This document shows positions 34,029-42,509 of a DNA stretch of 64,000 bases, piece after piece. The position numbers and the translations under genes were made by a program. Origin of the DNA: CAVUFH01 sp963740835. Its GTDB lineage: Bacteria; Actinomycetota; Acidimicrobiia; IMCC26256; PALSA-610. The notes under the pieces were generated by a model, which worked only from the letters and a program-made list of their open reading frames with translations, did not search any database and was not told the origin of the DNA. The stretch spans positions 1,054,001-1,118,000 of the forward strand of contig CAVUFH010000003.1 of the NCBI GenBank assembly GCA_963740835.1, given 5' to 3'. Numbering within the stretch: the first letter of the stretch is position 1; every line of letters starts with the position of its first letter.

Positions 34029-35243
34029 TCAGTCGGAGGTGGGGAGCTCGATGCGGGCGAGCCAGAGTCCGGGCGCTTCGAGCTCGGAACGGGTCGGCAT
34101 CATCTGCGGGCCCCCCCAGAGCCGGTTGAGGCCGTCGAGCCCGGCGCGTTCGATGACGCCGCGGCAGAACGCCGCACCCTCTTCGTAGTGGCGCCGCTCG
34201 AGCTCGAGGCCGAGCAGGCGGTCGACGAACGCGGCCGCGTCGCCCCGCTCGAGCCGGTGCCGGCGCAGCGCCTCGTCGATGCGTTCGTGCGCGCTGACCA
34301 TGCGTTCACCGATGGTCTCCACGACGACGTCGGCGTAGCCCTCGAGCACGCTGACGAAGCGCTGGAGCTCCTCGAGCATCGGCTCCTGCCGGTCCGAGCG
34401 CATCGCGCCGAGCAGCGCGCCGGCGTCGCCGAAGCCACCGAGCGACTGCATCGCCTCGGGGTTGGAGAAGTCGAGGCCGCCCAGCTGCTCTTCGAGCGCT
34501 TCGGGGTTCATCTCGTACGCGCCGACGTAGTCCCGGGCGAGTTGCCCGAGGTGCTCGCGCACCCATGGGATCGAACGCTGCGCGCCGTGCACCGTCTCGC
34601 GCAGGATGAGTGCGTAGCGCAGCTCGTCGACGGGCAGCGACCAGGCCTCGGCGAAGTCGTCGACGTTGCGGGGCACGAACACGAGTGTGGGGGTGGCTTC
34701 GAGCGGGAGCGGCAGGTCGTACTGGCCCAACGCCTGGTGCGAGAGCTGGCCGATCATCCATCCGGACCACACACCGAGCAGCACCGGCAACAGGTTCTGC
34801 ATCAAGAAGCTGAACAGCGCTTCCTCACCGCCGCCTTCGGCGTCGGTCGGGTCGGGGGCTTCCGCGCCGGCAGGCGCGCGGCCGAGTGCACCCGCGAGTG
34901 CTTCGAGCACGGGTGCGAGGCCGTCGATCGTCGCGTTCGACCATCCCTGTCGGTCGACGGTGTGCGCGGGAACCGTGAGCACCGCGGCGATGCCGGTCGT
35001 GTCGGCGACCGCGGTCTGCGCGGCGCGCACGAGTCCGTCGTAGACGGATGCCGCGTCGCGATCGATCGGCGGTTCGACACCCGGTTGACCAGTCTCGGGG
35101 TCGGAAGTCGCGATGACGCCCGCGACCTGGCGCGCGACGTCGAGGTTCACCGGGCCCTGCGACTGCAGCATGCGCATCAGCTGCGAGAAGTCGAACCCAC
35201 CGGGGAATGGGAACCCCGGTCCCATTTGGGGAACGTCGCTCAC
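34029..35243 (-). CDS. Zincin_2 family protein (DUF2342-type putative metalloprotease)
   Basis: 404-residue protein of the actinobacterial zincin_2/F420-biosynthesis-associated family, similar in plan to mycobacterial Rv3195: N-terminal Gly/Phe-rich MGPGFPFPGGFDFSQLMRML, then LPVDELRYALILRETVHGAQ. The metal motif expected as HExxH reads RETVH, with Arg at the first His; a nearby Glu (EALEEQL or later) could complete a site, or the protein is not a protease. GTG at 35243, 6 bases after TAGACT. In M. tuberculosis this gene neighbours the PDZ-Lon and UPF0182 genes; both are also in this window (41245 and 44510). Confidence 0.82.
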   Translation of the reverse strand: MSDVPQMGPGFPFPGGFDFSQLMRMLQSQGPVNLDVARQVAGVIATSDPETGQPGVEPPIDRDAASVYDGLVRAAQTAVADTTGIAAVLTVPAHTVDRQGWSNATIDGLAPVLEALAGALGRAPAGAEAPDPTDAEGGGEEALFSFLMQNLLPVLLGVWSGWMIGQLSHQALGQYDLPLPLEATPTLVFVPRNVDDFAEAWSLPVDELRYALILRETVHGAQRSIPWVREHLGQLARDYVGAYEMNPEALEEQLGGLDFSNPEAMQSLGGFGDAGALLGAMRSDRQEPMLEELQRFVSVLEGYADVVVETIGERMVSAHERIDEALRRHRLERGDAAAFVDRLLGLELERRHYEEGAAFCRGVIERAGLDGLNRLWGGPQMMPTRSELEAPGLWLARIELPTSD

Positions 35244-35249
35244 TGCGCC

Positions 35250-35255
35250 AGTCTA
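35250..35255 (-). promoter_or_regulatory. -10 box, leaderless zincin_2 gene
   Basis: TAGACT on the minus strand, 6 bases before the GTG at 35243; it lies in the 18-base gap before the divergent epimerase-like gene. Confidence 0.45.
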
Positions 35256-35261
35256 TGGACT

Positions 35262-36311
35262 GTGGTTCAGGGCACCGTCGCGGTCACCGGGGTGTCCGGA
35301 TTCATCGGTCAGCGGCTGTTGCCCCTGCTCGATGCCTCGCCGGACGTGACGCGCATCGTCGGACTCGACGTGCGCGATCCGGCGCGGCGCGCCCGCAAGC
35401 TGACGTTCCACCGACTTGACATCCTCAACGCCGATCTCGCGTCGTACCTGCACAACGTGGACACGGTGGTGCATCTCGCCGCCATCGTGGGTCCGATTCC
35501 GGACGAAGCGCTGATGGCACGGGTGAACTGTGACGGCACCCGCCGCGTCCTCGAGGCCGCGGGCCGCGCCGGCGTCAATCGCGTGGTGCGGCTCTCGAGC
35601 GCGGCGGTCTACGGCGCGTGGGAGAACAACCCGGTGCCACTCACCGAGGACGCGGTGCTGCGCCCCAATCCCGGCTACCTCCCCGCCATCCTCGACGCCG
35701 AGTGCGAACGGGTACTCGCCGAGTGGGCGAACGGCAAGGACAGCCGGGTCGCGACCCGCCTGCGCGTGGCGCCCGTGGTGGGCGCGGGGTCGAGCTCGGT
35801 GCTCGCGGAAGCCGCGACCGGTCACCCGCCGGTGATCCTGCGCGCGCCCGGCGCGCCGGTGCAGGTCGTGCACGTCGATGACGTCGCGAGCGCGCTGCTG
35901 CTCGCGGTCGAGCAGTCGCTCGCGGGTGTCTACAACGTCGCGTCGGACGGGTGGCTCGCGTCGGAAGACGCCGACGCGTTGCACCCCCGCCGGCACCTTC
36001 CAGGCATCCCCTACGAAGCGGCCGAACGCGTGCTGCAAGTGATGTGGGGCAGCGGGCTGGGCGACGCACCTCCCGCGATCGTTCCATACCTCGCGTATCC
36101 GTGGGTCGTCGCCAACGACCGCATCCGCGACGCGGGCTGGGCCCCGAGTCATTCCAACGAAGAAGCGATTCTCCTCGCATCACCATCGCCGTCGCGCAGC
36201 AGGCTCCCGTGGATCGCGGCAGCCGCCGCGTTCTCGATGGGTGCCTTGGGTGCGACGTGGTGGCTCACGCGCCGCCGCGGCCGTTCGCGTTGGGCGGCAA
36301 CTTCCGACTAA
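35262..36311 (+). CDS. NAD-dependent epimerase/dehydratase-like (atypical SDR) with C-terminal membrane anchor
   Basis: Extended/atypical short-chain dehydrogenase of 349 residues. NAD-binding TGVSGFIG at residues 9-16 and VVHLAAIVG are clear. The catalytic Ser region LSSAAVYGAWE is present, but where YxxxK is expected the sequence reads YLPAI, without the Lys. The C-terminus has one hydrophobic helix (about 318-338) followed by RRRGRSR, suggesting attachment to the membrane. Oxidoreductase activity is therefore uncertain. GTG start at 35262; its stop overlaps that of the convergent siroheme-decarboxylase-like gene by 3 bases. Confidence 0.8.
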   Translation: MVQGTVAVTGVSGFIGQRLLPLLDASPDVTRIVGLDVRDPARRARKLTFHRLDILNADLASYLHNVDTVVHLAAIVGPIPDEALMARVNCDGTRRVLEAAGRAGVNRVVRLSSAAVYGAWENNPVPLTEDAVLRPNPGYLPAILDAECERVLAEWANGKDSRVATRLRVAPVVGAGSSSVLAEAATGHPPVILRAPGAPVQVVHVDDVASALLLAVEQSLAGVYNVASDGWLASEDADALHPRRHLPGIPYEAAERVLQVMWGSGLGDAPPAIVPYLAYPWVVANDRIRDAGWAPSHSNEEAILLASPSPSRSRLPWIAAAAAFSMGALGATWWLTRRRGRSRWAATSD

Positions 36312-37396
36312 GCGAGATTGGCTTGGCGCCACTCGTCCCATTCGGGAGTGAAGTAGCGGACGCGCACCTTCTTGTACTCCTTGATCGACCAGAGCAAGCA
36401 GTACTCGTCGACCCCGGTTTCGCTGCGGATCGCATCGATCGTGGCTTCGCAGTCACGTGCGGTGCGGCCGTGCACCATCGTGAAGACGCTGTAAGGCCAG
36501 TCGTCGTACGTGGGCCGGCGGTAGCAGTGGCTGACCGCGGCGAAGCCGGCCATCTGCGGACCGATTGCATCGAGGTCATCGTCGGGGACGGCCCACACGC
36601 CCATCGCGTTGGCCTTGAAGCCCGCGCTGCGGTGGTTCATCACCGCGGCGAAGCGACGCATCAGCTTGCGTTCCTTGAACGAACGCAACATGTCGAGCAC
36701 GTCTCGTTCGTCGACGCCCAGGACCGCGGCCTGCGCCGCGAAGGGACGCTCGATGTTCGGCAGGTCCTCTTGCACGATCCCGATCGTGAGCCGTTCGAGA
36801 TCGCTGAGATCGGGCGCGGGCATATCGGCCTTGCGCTCAGGCATCTCGTGCGGCTGCACCTCCGCCTTCGCGTTGGCGGCAGTCTTGCCCGTCATGTCGA
36901 GCTTGACACCGATCTTGTAGAGCTTCAGCGTCGGCAGCTTGCGCGTGACCAGCGCGCCGGAGTCACGGTGCAACACATCGACGTGGTCGTCGAGCGATTC
37001 GCCCGGCGGAACCGCGACCGTGTACCAGAGGTTGTAGTCGTGGTTGCGCTTGTAGTTGTGCGACACACCGGGGTGCGAGTTGATGATCTCGGCCGCCTCG
37101 TCGATGTGTTCGGGCGCGACCTTGGCCGCGACGAGCGCGGACGTGTAGCCGAGCGCGCGGGTGTCGAAGATCGCCGAGAGCTGGCGCAACACCCCACCGG
37201 CCTTGACCCGCGCGATGCGCTCGCGCACCTCGGGCTCGGGGATCCCGAGACGTTGACCCAGGACCGCGTAGGGCCGAGGGTCGAGAGGGAAGTCCCACTG
37301 GACGGCGTTCAGCAGCTCGCGATCGAGATCGTCGAGCCCGTTTTCGTCCGTCCGGGGTGTGTTCGCCGCGGCGTCGGTGTCGGAGGGGCTGGTCAT
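36308..37396 (-). CDS. Fused siroheme decarboxylase-like protein (AhbA-AhbB / double Lrp-AsnC unit)
   Basis: 362 residues made of two tandem Lrp/AsnC-like units (helix-turn-helix plus RAM-like domain) joined near residue 180. Unit 1: DRELLNAVQWDFPLDPRPY and SHNYKRNHDYNLWYTV. Unit 2: DLERLTIGIVQEDLP and SHCYRRPTYDDWPYSVFT, then MVHG. These His/Tyr/Arg/Trp motifs are those of siroheme decarboxylases (AhbA/AhbB; NirDL-NirGH in heme d1 synthesis) rather than ordinary Lrp regulators. The fusion would form the heterodimer in one chain. No other siroheme or heme gene is nearby, so the pathway is open. The ATG at 37396 has GGAG 6 bases upstream; ATG at 37408 is the alternative. Confidence 0.8.
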   Translation of the reverse strand: MTSPSDTDAAANTPRTDENGLDDLDRELLNAVQWDFPLDPRPYAVLGQRLGIPEPEVRERIARVKAGGVLRQLSAIFDTRALGYTSALVAAKVAPEHIDEAAEIINSHPGVSHNYKRNHDYNLWYTVAVPPGESLDDHVDVLHRDSGALVTRKLPTLKLYKIGVKLDMTGKTAANAKAEVQPHEMPERKADMPAPDLSDLERLTIGIVQEDLPNIERPFAAQAAVLGVDERDVLDMLRSFKERKLMRRFAAVMNHRSAGFKANAMGVWAVPDDDLDAIGPQMAGFAAVSHCYRRPTYDDWPYSVFTMVHGRTARDCEATIDAIRSETGVDEYCLLWSIKEYKKVRVRYFTPEWDEWRQANLA

Positions 37397-37475
37397 AGAC
37401 AGCTCCATGCTCGCGCGCCGGGCCTCCCGCCGCCCCCTCGGGCGCGACATGGAGTCGGATCAGGGGGGAGTCGGA

Positions 37476-38667
37476 TCAGGGGGTGGCGCCGCCGGGCGGC
37501 GTAGTGCTGCCCAGCGTGACGTCGACGTTCATCGGTTGGCCGTTGCGGACGACGTCGAGCTCGACGAGGCTCCCCGGTCCGTACGCGTGCATCGTGGCGA
37601 CGAGGTTGGCGACGGTGAGCACGTTGCTTCCGTCGATCGCGACGATCACATCGTTCGCTTGCAGGCCGGCGCGCGCGGCCGGGCCGTTGGCCGGCACCGC
37701 GGTGATCATCGGTCCCATCGGCGAGTCCGTCGCCTCGACCGGCATCGCGCCGTGCGCGACGTAGCCGCTCTCGCGGAGCTCGTCGGCGATCTTGACCGCA
37801 CGCGCGATCGGCACCGCGTACGCGCCGCGGTGTTCGCCTTGCGGCCAGAGCACGATGCCGTTGACCGCGCCGGTACGGTCCACGAGCGCGCCGCCCGCCG
37901 TCGCCGCGGTGCCCGAGCGCGTCGGTCTCGAGCAGCCCCCCGGTCATCGGCCCCGGTGGGTTCGCGACGACCGCGTCTGCGGACGACACGATGCCGCTGC
38001 TGATCCACGGGCTTCCTTCCTTTGGCGACTGCGCCCCGAAGATCCAGACGCTGTCGCCCGCGTGGCTGGTCTCCTCCGAGACGGGCACTGCCCGCAGCGG
38101 TCGCTCGGAATGGAGCAGGACGAGCCCGGTGGCGTCGTCCCGACCGAGGACGGCTGCGGTCAGGGTCTCGCCGGTGGTGGTCGTGACCTGGGCGGTCTTG
38201 GCGTCGCCGATGACCGCGGCGCTCGTCAGGACGTCGCCGCTGTGGCGCACGCACACCCCGGAGGACTGGCGGGCGCCGAGCGCGTCGTTCACGGTGACGA
38301 GCACGATCCCCGGCGAGACCGCCCGAGCAAGCTCGGACAGCGCCGCGTCGCCCTCCGCGACGCGCTGTTCGGCTCGTTGCGCCGATCGGCGGTCGTTGGC
38401 GCTGTGACGGTCGAACGCCCCGACGACGCCGAGCACGACGACTGCCGCGATCGCGCCGAGCGCACCGGCGGCGAGGGGCGCGAGGAGCGCATTCGACCGG
38501 GATCGACGGCGGAGCGGCGGCACGACCGCGCTGAGCTCCGCGGGGTGGACCCAGAGCCGGTCCATGCGGTCCGGAGGCGCGCCGAAAGGAGCGTCGTCGG
38601 CCCCGAGGGGATCGTCGTCGTGGTCGTCGTCATGGGCGTCGTGGCCCTCGTCGCCCGCGGGCCCCAT
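37476..38667 (-). CDS. Membrane pseudo-HtrA (trypsin-like + PDZ) lacking catalytic residues, frameshifted
   Basis: HtrA-like layout: acidic His/Asp-rich N-terminus (DAHDDDHDDDP), a membrane helix near residues 58-80, a trypsin-like domain and a C-terminal PDZ (AMPVEATDSPMGPMITAVPA to the end). The catalytic positions are lost: VLTSAAVIGD has Ala for His, and the Ser site reads ATAGGALVD instead of GNSGGPLVD. One extra G at about 37914 (CTCGGGCACC) separates ETDAL from GTAATAGGALVDRTGAVNG. It is likely a non-catalytic scaffold or sensor. TACACT lies 7 bases before the ATG at 38667; divergent from moaE. Confidence 0.8.
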
Positions 38668-38674
38668 CGCGGCG

Positions 38675-38680
38675 AGTGTA
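38675..38680 (-). promoter_or_regulatory. -10 box, leaderless pseudo-HtrA gene
   Basis: TACACT on the minus strand, 7 bases before the ATG at 38667. Confidence 0.5.
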
Positions 38681-38775
38681 ACGACGGACCGGTCCAAATC
38701 GACCGCGACGCCGACCGCCGAAGTGACCGGGTGCCGCAGCGCGACGGGCCAGGACCACGGATTGGAGGGCTTTCG

Positions 38776-38781
38776 TAGACT
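38776..38781 (+). promoter_or_regulatory. -10 box, leaderless moaE
   Basis: TAGACT, 7 bases before the GTG at 38789, which it selects as the start. Confidence 0.5.
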
Positions 38782-38788
38782 GGGTGCT

Positions 38789-39265
38789 GTGCTTACGCCT
38801 CCCACCGACCCCGGCGGGCGCGACTGGATCGGCTTGACGACCGAGCAACTGCCGACCGAGACCGCGCTCGCGTGGGCCACAACGCCCGGCTGTGGCGCAG
38901 TCGTGGCGTTCCACGGTGTCGTGCGCGATCACGCCGACGGCCGCGACGGCGTGCGGGGCATGAGCTACGAAGCGTACGAGGCGCCGGCGACGCGCGCGAT
39001 GACCGAGGTCGCCGAAGCGGCGCGGGCCCGCTGGCCCGAGATCGCCCGCGTCGCCCTGCTGCACCGGGTCGGCGAGCTGCTGCTGTCGGACACGTCCGTG
39101 GCCGTCGTGGTCTCGTCGCCGCATCGCGCGGCCGCGTTCGAAGCGGCACGGTTCTGCATCGACACCCTCAAAGAGACGGTCCCGATCTGGAAGCAGGAGC
39201 ACTGGACAGGTGGCTCCGACTGGGCCGTCGAGCAGCATCCGATCCGCCGGGTCGAGTCGGTCTAG
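38789..39265 (+). CDS. moaE: Molybdopterin synthase large subunit
   Basis: Catalytic subunit of molybdopterin synthase, which inserts sulfur carried by MoaD into precursor Z. The 158 residues show GCGAVVAFHGVVRDH, YEAYEAPATRAM, HRVGELLLSD and the catalytic segment CIDTLKETVPIWKQEHW with the conserved lysines. No moaD, moaA or moaC in the window. GTG start after TAGACT. A small membrane-protein gene follows 7 bases after the stop. Confidence 0.92.
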   Translation: MLTPPTDPGGRDWIGLTTEQLPTETALAWATTPGCGAVVAFHGVVRDHADGRDGVRGMSYEAYEAPATRAMTEVAEAARARWPEIARVALLHRVGELLLSDTSVAVVVSSPHRAAAFEAARFCIDTLKETVPIWKQEHWTGGSDWAVEQHPIRRVESV

Positions 39266-39272
39266 GAGCATC

Positions 39273-39440
39273 GTGGCTTTCCTCTTGTTCGCCATCGCCG
39301 CCAGCGCGGTCGGCATCGTCGTCGTCCTGATGCGCAACCGCCGACCCAACACGATGGAACACAGCATCGAAGAGTTCGAACGTGGACTCCGCGCGCTCGC
39401 GCCGGAGTACCGGGCGCCGCGCGCGCGTCCGGACGAGTAA
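39273..39440 (+). CDS. Small membrane protein, 55 aa
   Basis: Begins GTG at 39273 behind a TAGGAG ribosome site. One N-terminal hydrophobic helix (AFLLFAIAASAVGIVVVLM), then a basic stretch (RNRRP) and an amphipathic tail HSIEEFERGLRALAPEYR. Not a family I recognise. Squeezed between moaE and the MreB-like gene with 7- and 12-base gaps, so probably one operon; the membrane-plus-amphipathic design could mark a partner of the actin-like protein, which is only a guess. Confidence 0.65.
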   Translation: MAFLLFAIAASAVGIVVVLMRNRRPNTMEHSIEEFERGLRALAPEYRAPRARPDE

Positions 39441-39452
39441 AGGCGCGGCGCC

Positions 39453-40463
39453 CTGCCTCGCGATCTCGCCATCGACCTCGGTACCGCGAACACCCTTGTG
39501 TACGCGCGCGGGCGCGGCATCATCTTGAACGAGCCGACGGTCATCGCGCTCAACAGCCGCACGCAGGACGTCCTGGCGATGGGTCAGGAGGCGTGGCAGA
39601 TGATCGGCCGCACACCCGGCTACATCGTCGCGGTGCGGCCCCTGCGCGGTGGCGCGATCACCGACTTCGAGATCACGCAACGCATGATCCGGCTGCTGTT
39701 CCAGCGCGCCGGGGTGAACCGGCTCTACCGGGCCCGCGTGTTGATCTGCGTACCGTCAGCGATCACGCACGTCGAGCAACGCGCTGTGCTCGAAGCGGCC
39801 CGCCGCGCCGGTGCCGCGCAGACGTACCTCATCGAACAGCCGATGGCCGCCGCGATCGGCGCAGGCCTGCCCATTCACGAACCGATGGGCAACATGATCG
39901 TCGACATCGGCGGGGGCACCACCGAGGTCGCGGTGATCTCGCTCGGCGGCGTGGTCGCCCTGGAAGCGGTTCGGGTCGGGTCTTTCGACATCGACGCTGC
40001 GATCCAGACGTATGTGCGGCGCGAGTACGGCATCGCGATCGGCGAGCGCACGGCGGAGGAGATCAAGCTGGCCATCGGATCGGCCGCGGCGGTCGAGGAC
40101 AGCTTCAAGGCCGAGGTGCGCGGGCGCGACCTCATGTCGGGCTTGCCGAAGACGATCCTCCTCGTGCCCGAGGAGGTGCGCGCCGCGATCGAGGAGCAGG
40201 TCGGCGCGATCTGCGACGCAGTGATCGCCTGCCTCTCGCAGACGCCGCCCGAGCTCGCGCAGGATCTCATCCTGAACGGGGTGCACCTGGTGGGTGGGGG
40301 TGGCATGTTGCGCGGCCTCGACCGGCGCTTGTCGCAGGAGACCGATCTCCCCGTCCACCTCGTCGACGCGCCACTCGAGTGCGTGGTGCTCGGTGCCGGG
40401 CGCTGTCTCGAGAACTTCGACAGCCTCAAAGAGATGTTCATGGCCCGCTCCGCTGCGCGCTGA
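39453..40463 (+). CDS. MreB-like actin homologue, apparent CTG start
   Basis: Bacterial actin-fold ATPase of 336 residues, MreB type: phosphate-1 AIDLGTANTLVYARGRGI, the GRTPGYIVAVRPLRGGAITDF segment, phosphate-2 MIVDIGGGTTEVAVISLGG and adenosine motif HLVGGGGMLRGL. An in-frame stop at 39438-39440 leaves only CTG at 39453 (CTG-CCT-CGC-GAT) able to include the first motif; AAAGG lies 10 bases upstream. GTG at 39498 would delete the nucleotide-binding loop. No mreC, mreD, rodA or pbp follow, so it may be an MreB paralogue (Mbl-like) rather than the elongasome core. Confidence 0.85.
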   Translation: MPRDLAIDLGTANTLVYARGRGIILNEPTVIALNSRTQDVLAMGQEAWQMIGRTPGYIVAVRPLRGGAITDFEITQRMIRLLFQRAGVNRLYRARVLICVPSAITHVEQRAVLEAARRAGAAQTYLIEQPMAAAIGAGLPIHEPMGNMIVDIGGGTTEVAVISLGGVVALEAVRVGSFDIDAAIQTYVRREYGIAIGERTAEEIKLAIGSAAAVEDSFKAEVRGRDLMSGLPKTILLVPEEVRAAIEEQVGAICDAVIACLSQTPPELAQDLILNGVHLVGGGGMLRGLDRRLSQETDLPVHLVDAPLECVVLGAGRCLENFDSLKEMFMARSAAR

Positions 40464-40476
40464 TCTCGACGCGTCG

Positions 40477-41124
40477 CTATTGGTCTTCGCCCTCGATGCG
40501 CAGCAGGTCTTCGGCGTTCTGGCGGACCTGCCAGTCGGTGTCCTCGAGCGCGCGGTTGAGCGCGGCCTCCACGTCGGCGCCGGTGAACGCGGCAAGCGCG
40601 AGGACCGCGCGCCTGCGGATCGCGGGCTTGTCGTTGCAACCGTGGAGCACCGCGGCGAGGCCGGCGGGATCGCCGAGCGCGCCGAGGGCAGCGACCGCCG
40701 ACTCGCGCACCAGGGGGTCGGCGTGCTCGATGGCGGCGACCGTGAGCGGGCCCAGGATCGCGGTCGCGGCATCGGGCCGTTCGCCGAGCGCGAACGCGGC
40801 TGCTTCGGCGACCCACGTGTCGTCGTCGCCCAACAACTCGAGGAGCCGGTCGACCGGCACCGCTTCGCCGAACGCCGGTGCCGTCTCGGCCGCCCGCCGG
40901 CGCACCGAGGACTCGATGTCGCCGGCCGCCGTGATCCATGGACGCTCGCCCCCCTCGAGTGGCCCGCCTCGCGCGAGTGCACCGAGTGCAGCCGCGCGCG
41001 CACGCGGCTCCGGGTCGTGCTCCACCATCGCGGTGAGCTGGGTGATCGCGGCGCCGTCGAGGGGCTCGGCGCCCCGTGCTGCCGCGGCCGTCGCGCGTTC
41101 GAGGGCGTCGTCCGGCGCGGTCAC
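40477..41124 (-). CDS. HEAT-repeat protein
   Basis: 215 residues, almost entirely paired Ala-rich helices of HEAT/PBS-lyase type (PRARAAALGALARGG, SSVRRRAAETAPAFG, TWVAEAAAFALGERPDA, PLVRESAVAALGALGDPAGLAAVL, AIRRRAVLALAAFTG, WQVRQNAEDLLRIEG). About six repeats, a protein-binding scaffold of unknown partner. GTG at 41124 is 7 bases after TACCGT. Convergent with the MreB-like gene and divergent from the PDZ-Lon gene. Confidence 0.85.
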   Translation of the reverse strand: MTAPDDALERATAAAARGAEPLDGAAITQLTAMVEHDPEPRARAAALGALARGGPLEGGERPWITAAGDIESSVRRRAAETAPAFGEAVPVDRLLELLGDDDTWVAEAAAFALGERPDAATAILGPLTVAAIEHADPLVRESAVAALGALGDPAGLAAVLHGCNDKPAIRRRAVLALAAFTGADVEAALNRALEDTDWQVRQNAEDLLRIEGEDQ

Positions 41125-41131
41125 GTCATCG

Positions 41132-41137
41132 ACGGTA
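41132..41137 (-). promoter_or_regulatory. -10 box, leaderless HEAT gene
   Basis: TACCGT on the minus strand, 7 bases before the GTG at 41124. Confidence 0.5.
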
Positions 41138-41244
41138 GCGAAGCTTTGTCATATCGCCGGCCCGCGTATCGAATGGTCTGATGCGCATGGCAGGCTTGGA
41201 GGTATGCGGTCGACCTTCATCCGTGCTCGGAAGCGGCGCTGACG

Positions 41245-42408
41245 GTGGCGCGCGAGCAGATGTCGCCGGTCGACGCGCCACCTGACGATCCCACGCCACC
41301 CGCGCCGCCGTCGGACCGCGATGCCCGCGGCTTCCGTTGGCGCCGGTGGATGTCGGGGCTCACCGCGGTCGCGGTGGTCGCGCTGATCCTGCTCGTCGTC
41401 GGCCGCTCGATCCAGTTGCCGTACTACACGATCTCGCCCGGCAGCGCGTTGAACTTGATGGGTCAGGTCGACAACGACAAAGCGCGCATCCGCGTCGCCG
41501 ATGCCGAGACGTATCCCACGGACGACCAGATCATGTTGCTGTTCGTGCGCGAGAGCGCGCGCGTGAATGTGTGGGAATGGCTCCAGGCGTCGCTCGATCC
41601 CAACATCGATCTCTTCAAGGAACAGCAGTTCACCGGCGGGCAGAGTCCCGAGGAGGTGCGCGTCGAGTCGGACGCCGACATGGCGCAATCGCAACTCGCG
41701 GCGAAGAAGGTCGCACTCGAAGCCGCGGGCTACCCGGTGACGGCCGGCAAGGGCCTCGCCGTGCTCGCGGTGCAGCCGTCGCGCCCCGCCGCGGCCGTGC
41801 TGCAAAGCGGCGACATCCTCGTGACCATCGACGGCACGGATCTCACCGACCCGAAGTCGCTCTCCGATGCGGTCCATGCGCACAAGGTCGGAGACACGAT
41901 CGACCTCGGGATCCTGCACGACGGTGCGCAGAAGACGGTGAAGGTGAAGACGGAGGCCGGCGACGACGGCAAGCCGGTGATCGGGGTCATCGTGTCCGGC
42001 CAGTACGACTTCCCGGTCGACGTCAATGTCGACACGAGCCAGATCGGTGGTCCGTCAGCAGGTCTCGCGATGACGCTCTCCATCTTCGACAAGCTCACGC
42101 CCGGCAATCTCACGGGCGGCAAGAAGGTCGCGGTCACCGGCACCATCTCCGACGACGGATCAGTCGGCGAGATCGGTGGCATCAGTCAGAAGACCGGCAG
42201 CGCGAAGGCGGCCGGTGCCCAGCTCTTCCTCGTGCCCGCGTGCACGCGTGCCGACATCAAGACCGAGTGCGAGAAAGAGCTGAAGAAGGCGGAGAAGCGC
42301 GCCGGCAGTCTGAGGGTCGTCCCGGTCGCGACGTTCGAGCAGGCGCTCGCGGCGCTGAAGGCCGCGGGCGGCGATCCGGTCGACGTCAGCGCGCAAGCCA
42401 ACGCGTGA
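41245..42408 (+). CDS. Membrane-anchored PDZ / Lon-type (S16) serine protease
   Basis: 387 residues: Pro/Asp-rich N-terminus, membrane helix about residues 37-55, PDZ domain (GLAVLAVQPSRPAAAVLQSGDI ... TIDGTDLTDPKSL) and a Lon-like proteolytic domain with Ser271 in GGPSAGLAM and Lys316 in GGISQKTGSAKAAGA, 45 residues apart as in Lon. Similar in plan to mycobacterial Rv3194c and to YlbL of Bacillus. Faces the outside and probably degrades membrane or secreted proteins. GTG at 41245; spacing to the DivIVA-MuF gene is about 100 bases. Confidence 0.9.
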   Translation: MAREQMSPVDAPPDDPTPPAPPSDRDARGFRWRRWMSGLTAVAVVALILLVVGRSIQLPYYTISPGSALNLMGQVDNDKARIRVADAETYPTDDQIMLLFVRESARVNVWEWLQASLDPNIDLFKEQQFTGGQSPEEVRVESDADMAQSQLAAKKVALEAAGYPVTAGKGLAVLAVQPSRPAAAVLQSGDILVTIDGTDLTDPKSLSDAVHAHKVGDTIDLGILHDGAQKTVKVKTEAGDDGKPVIGVIVSGQYDFPVDVNVDTSQIGGPSAGLAMTLSIFDKLTPGNLTGGKKVAVTGTISDDGSVGEIGGISQKTGSAKAAGAQLFLVPACTRADIKTECEKELKKAEKRAGSLRVVPVATFEQALAALKAAGGDPVDVSAQANA

Positions 42409-42509
42409 CCGCTCACGCCTGATTGCGATCTCGGCTCAGAACGCGTTCCTCGGGTCCGCGCGCGTCGTTAGCATGTGCGTTCGCGTCGGCACGCTTCTTG
42501 GGGGTTCGT

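Noticed and set aside
41203..41244. A 12-codon reading frame (MRSTFIRARKRR) just before the PDZ-Lon gene with GGAGG in front
   Set aside because: Spacing of the GGAGG to its ATG is only about one base and no attenuator-like structure follows; too little evidence for a leader peptide.
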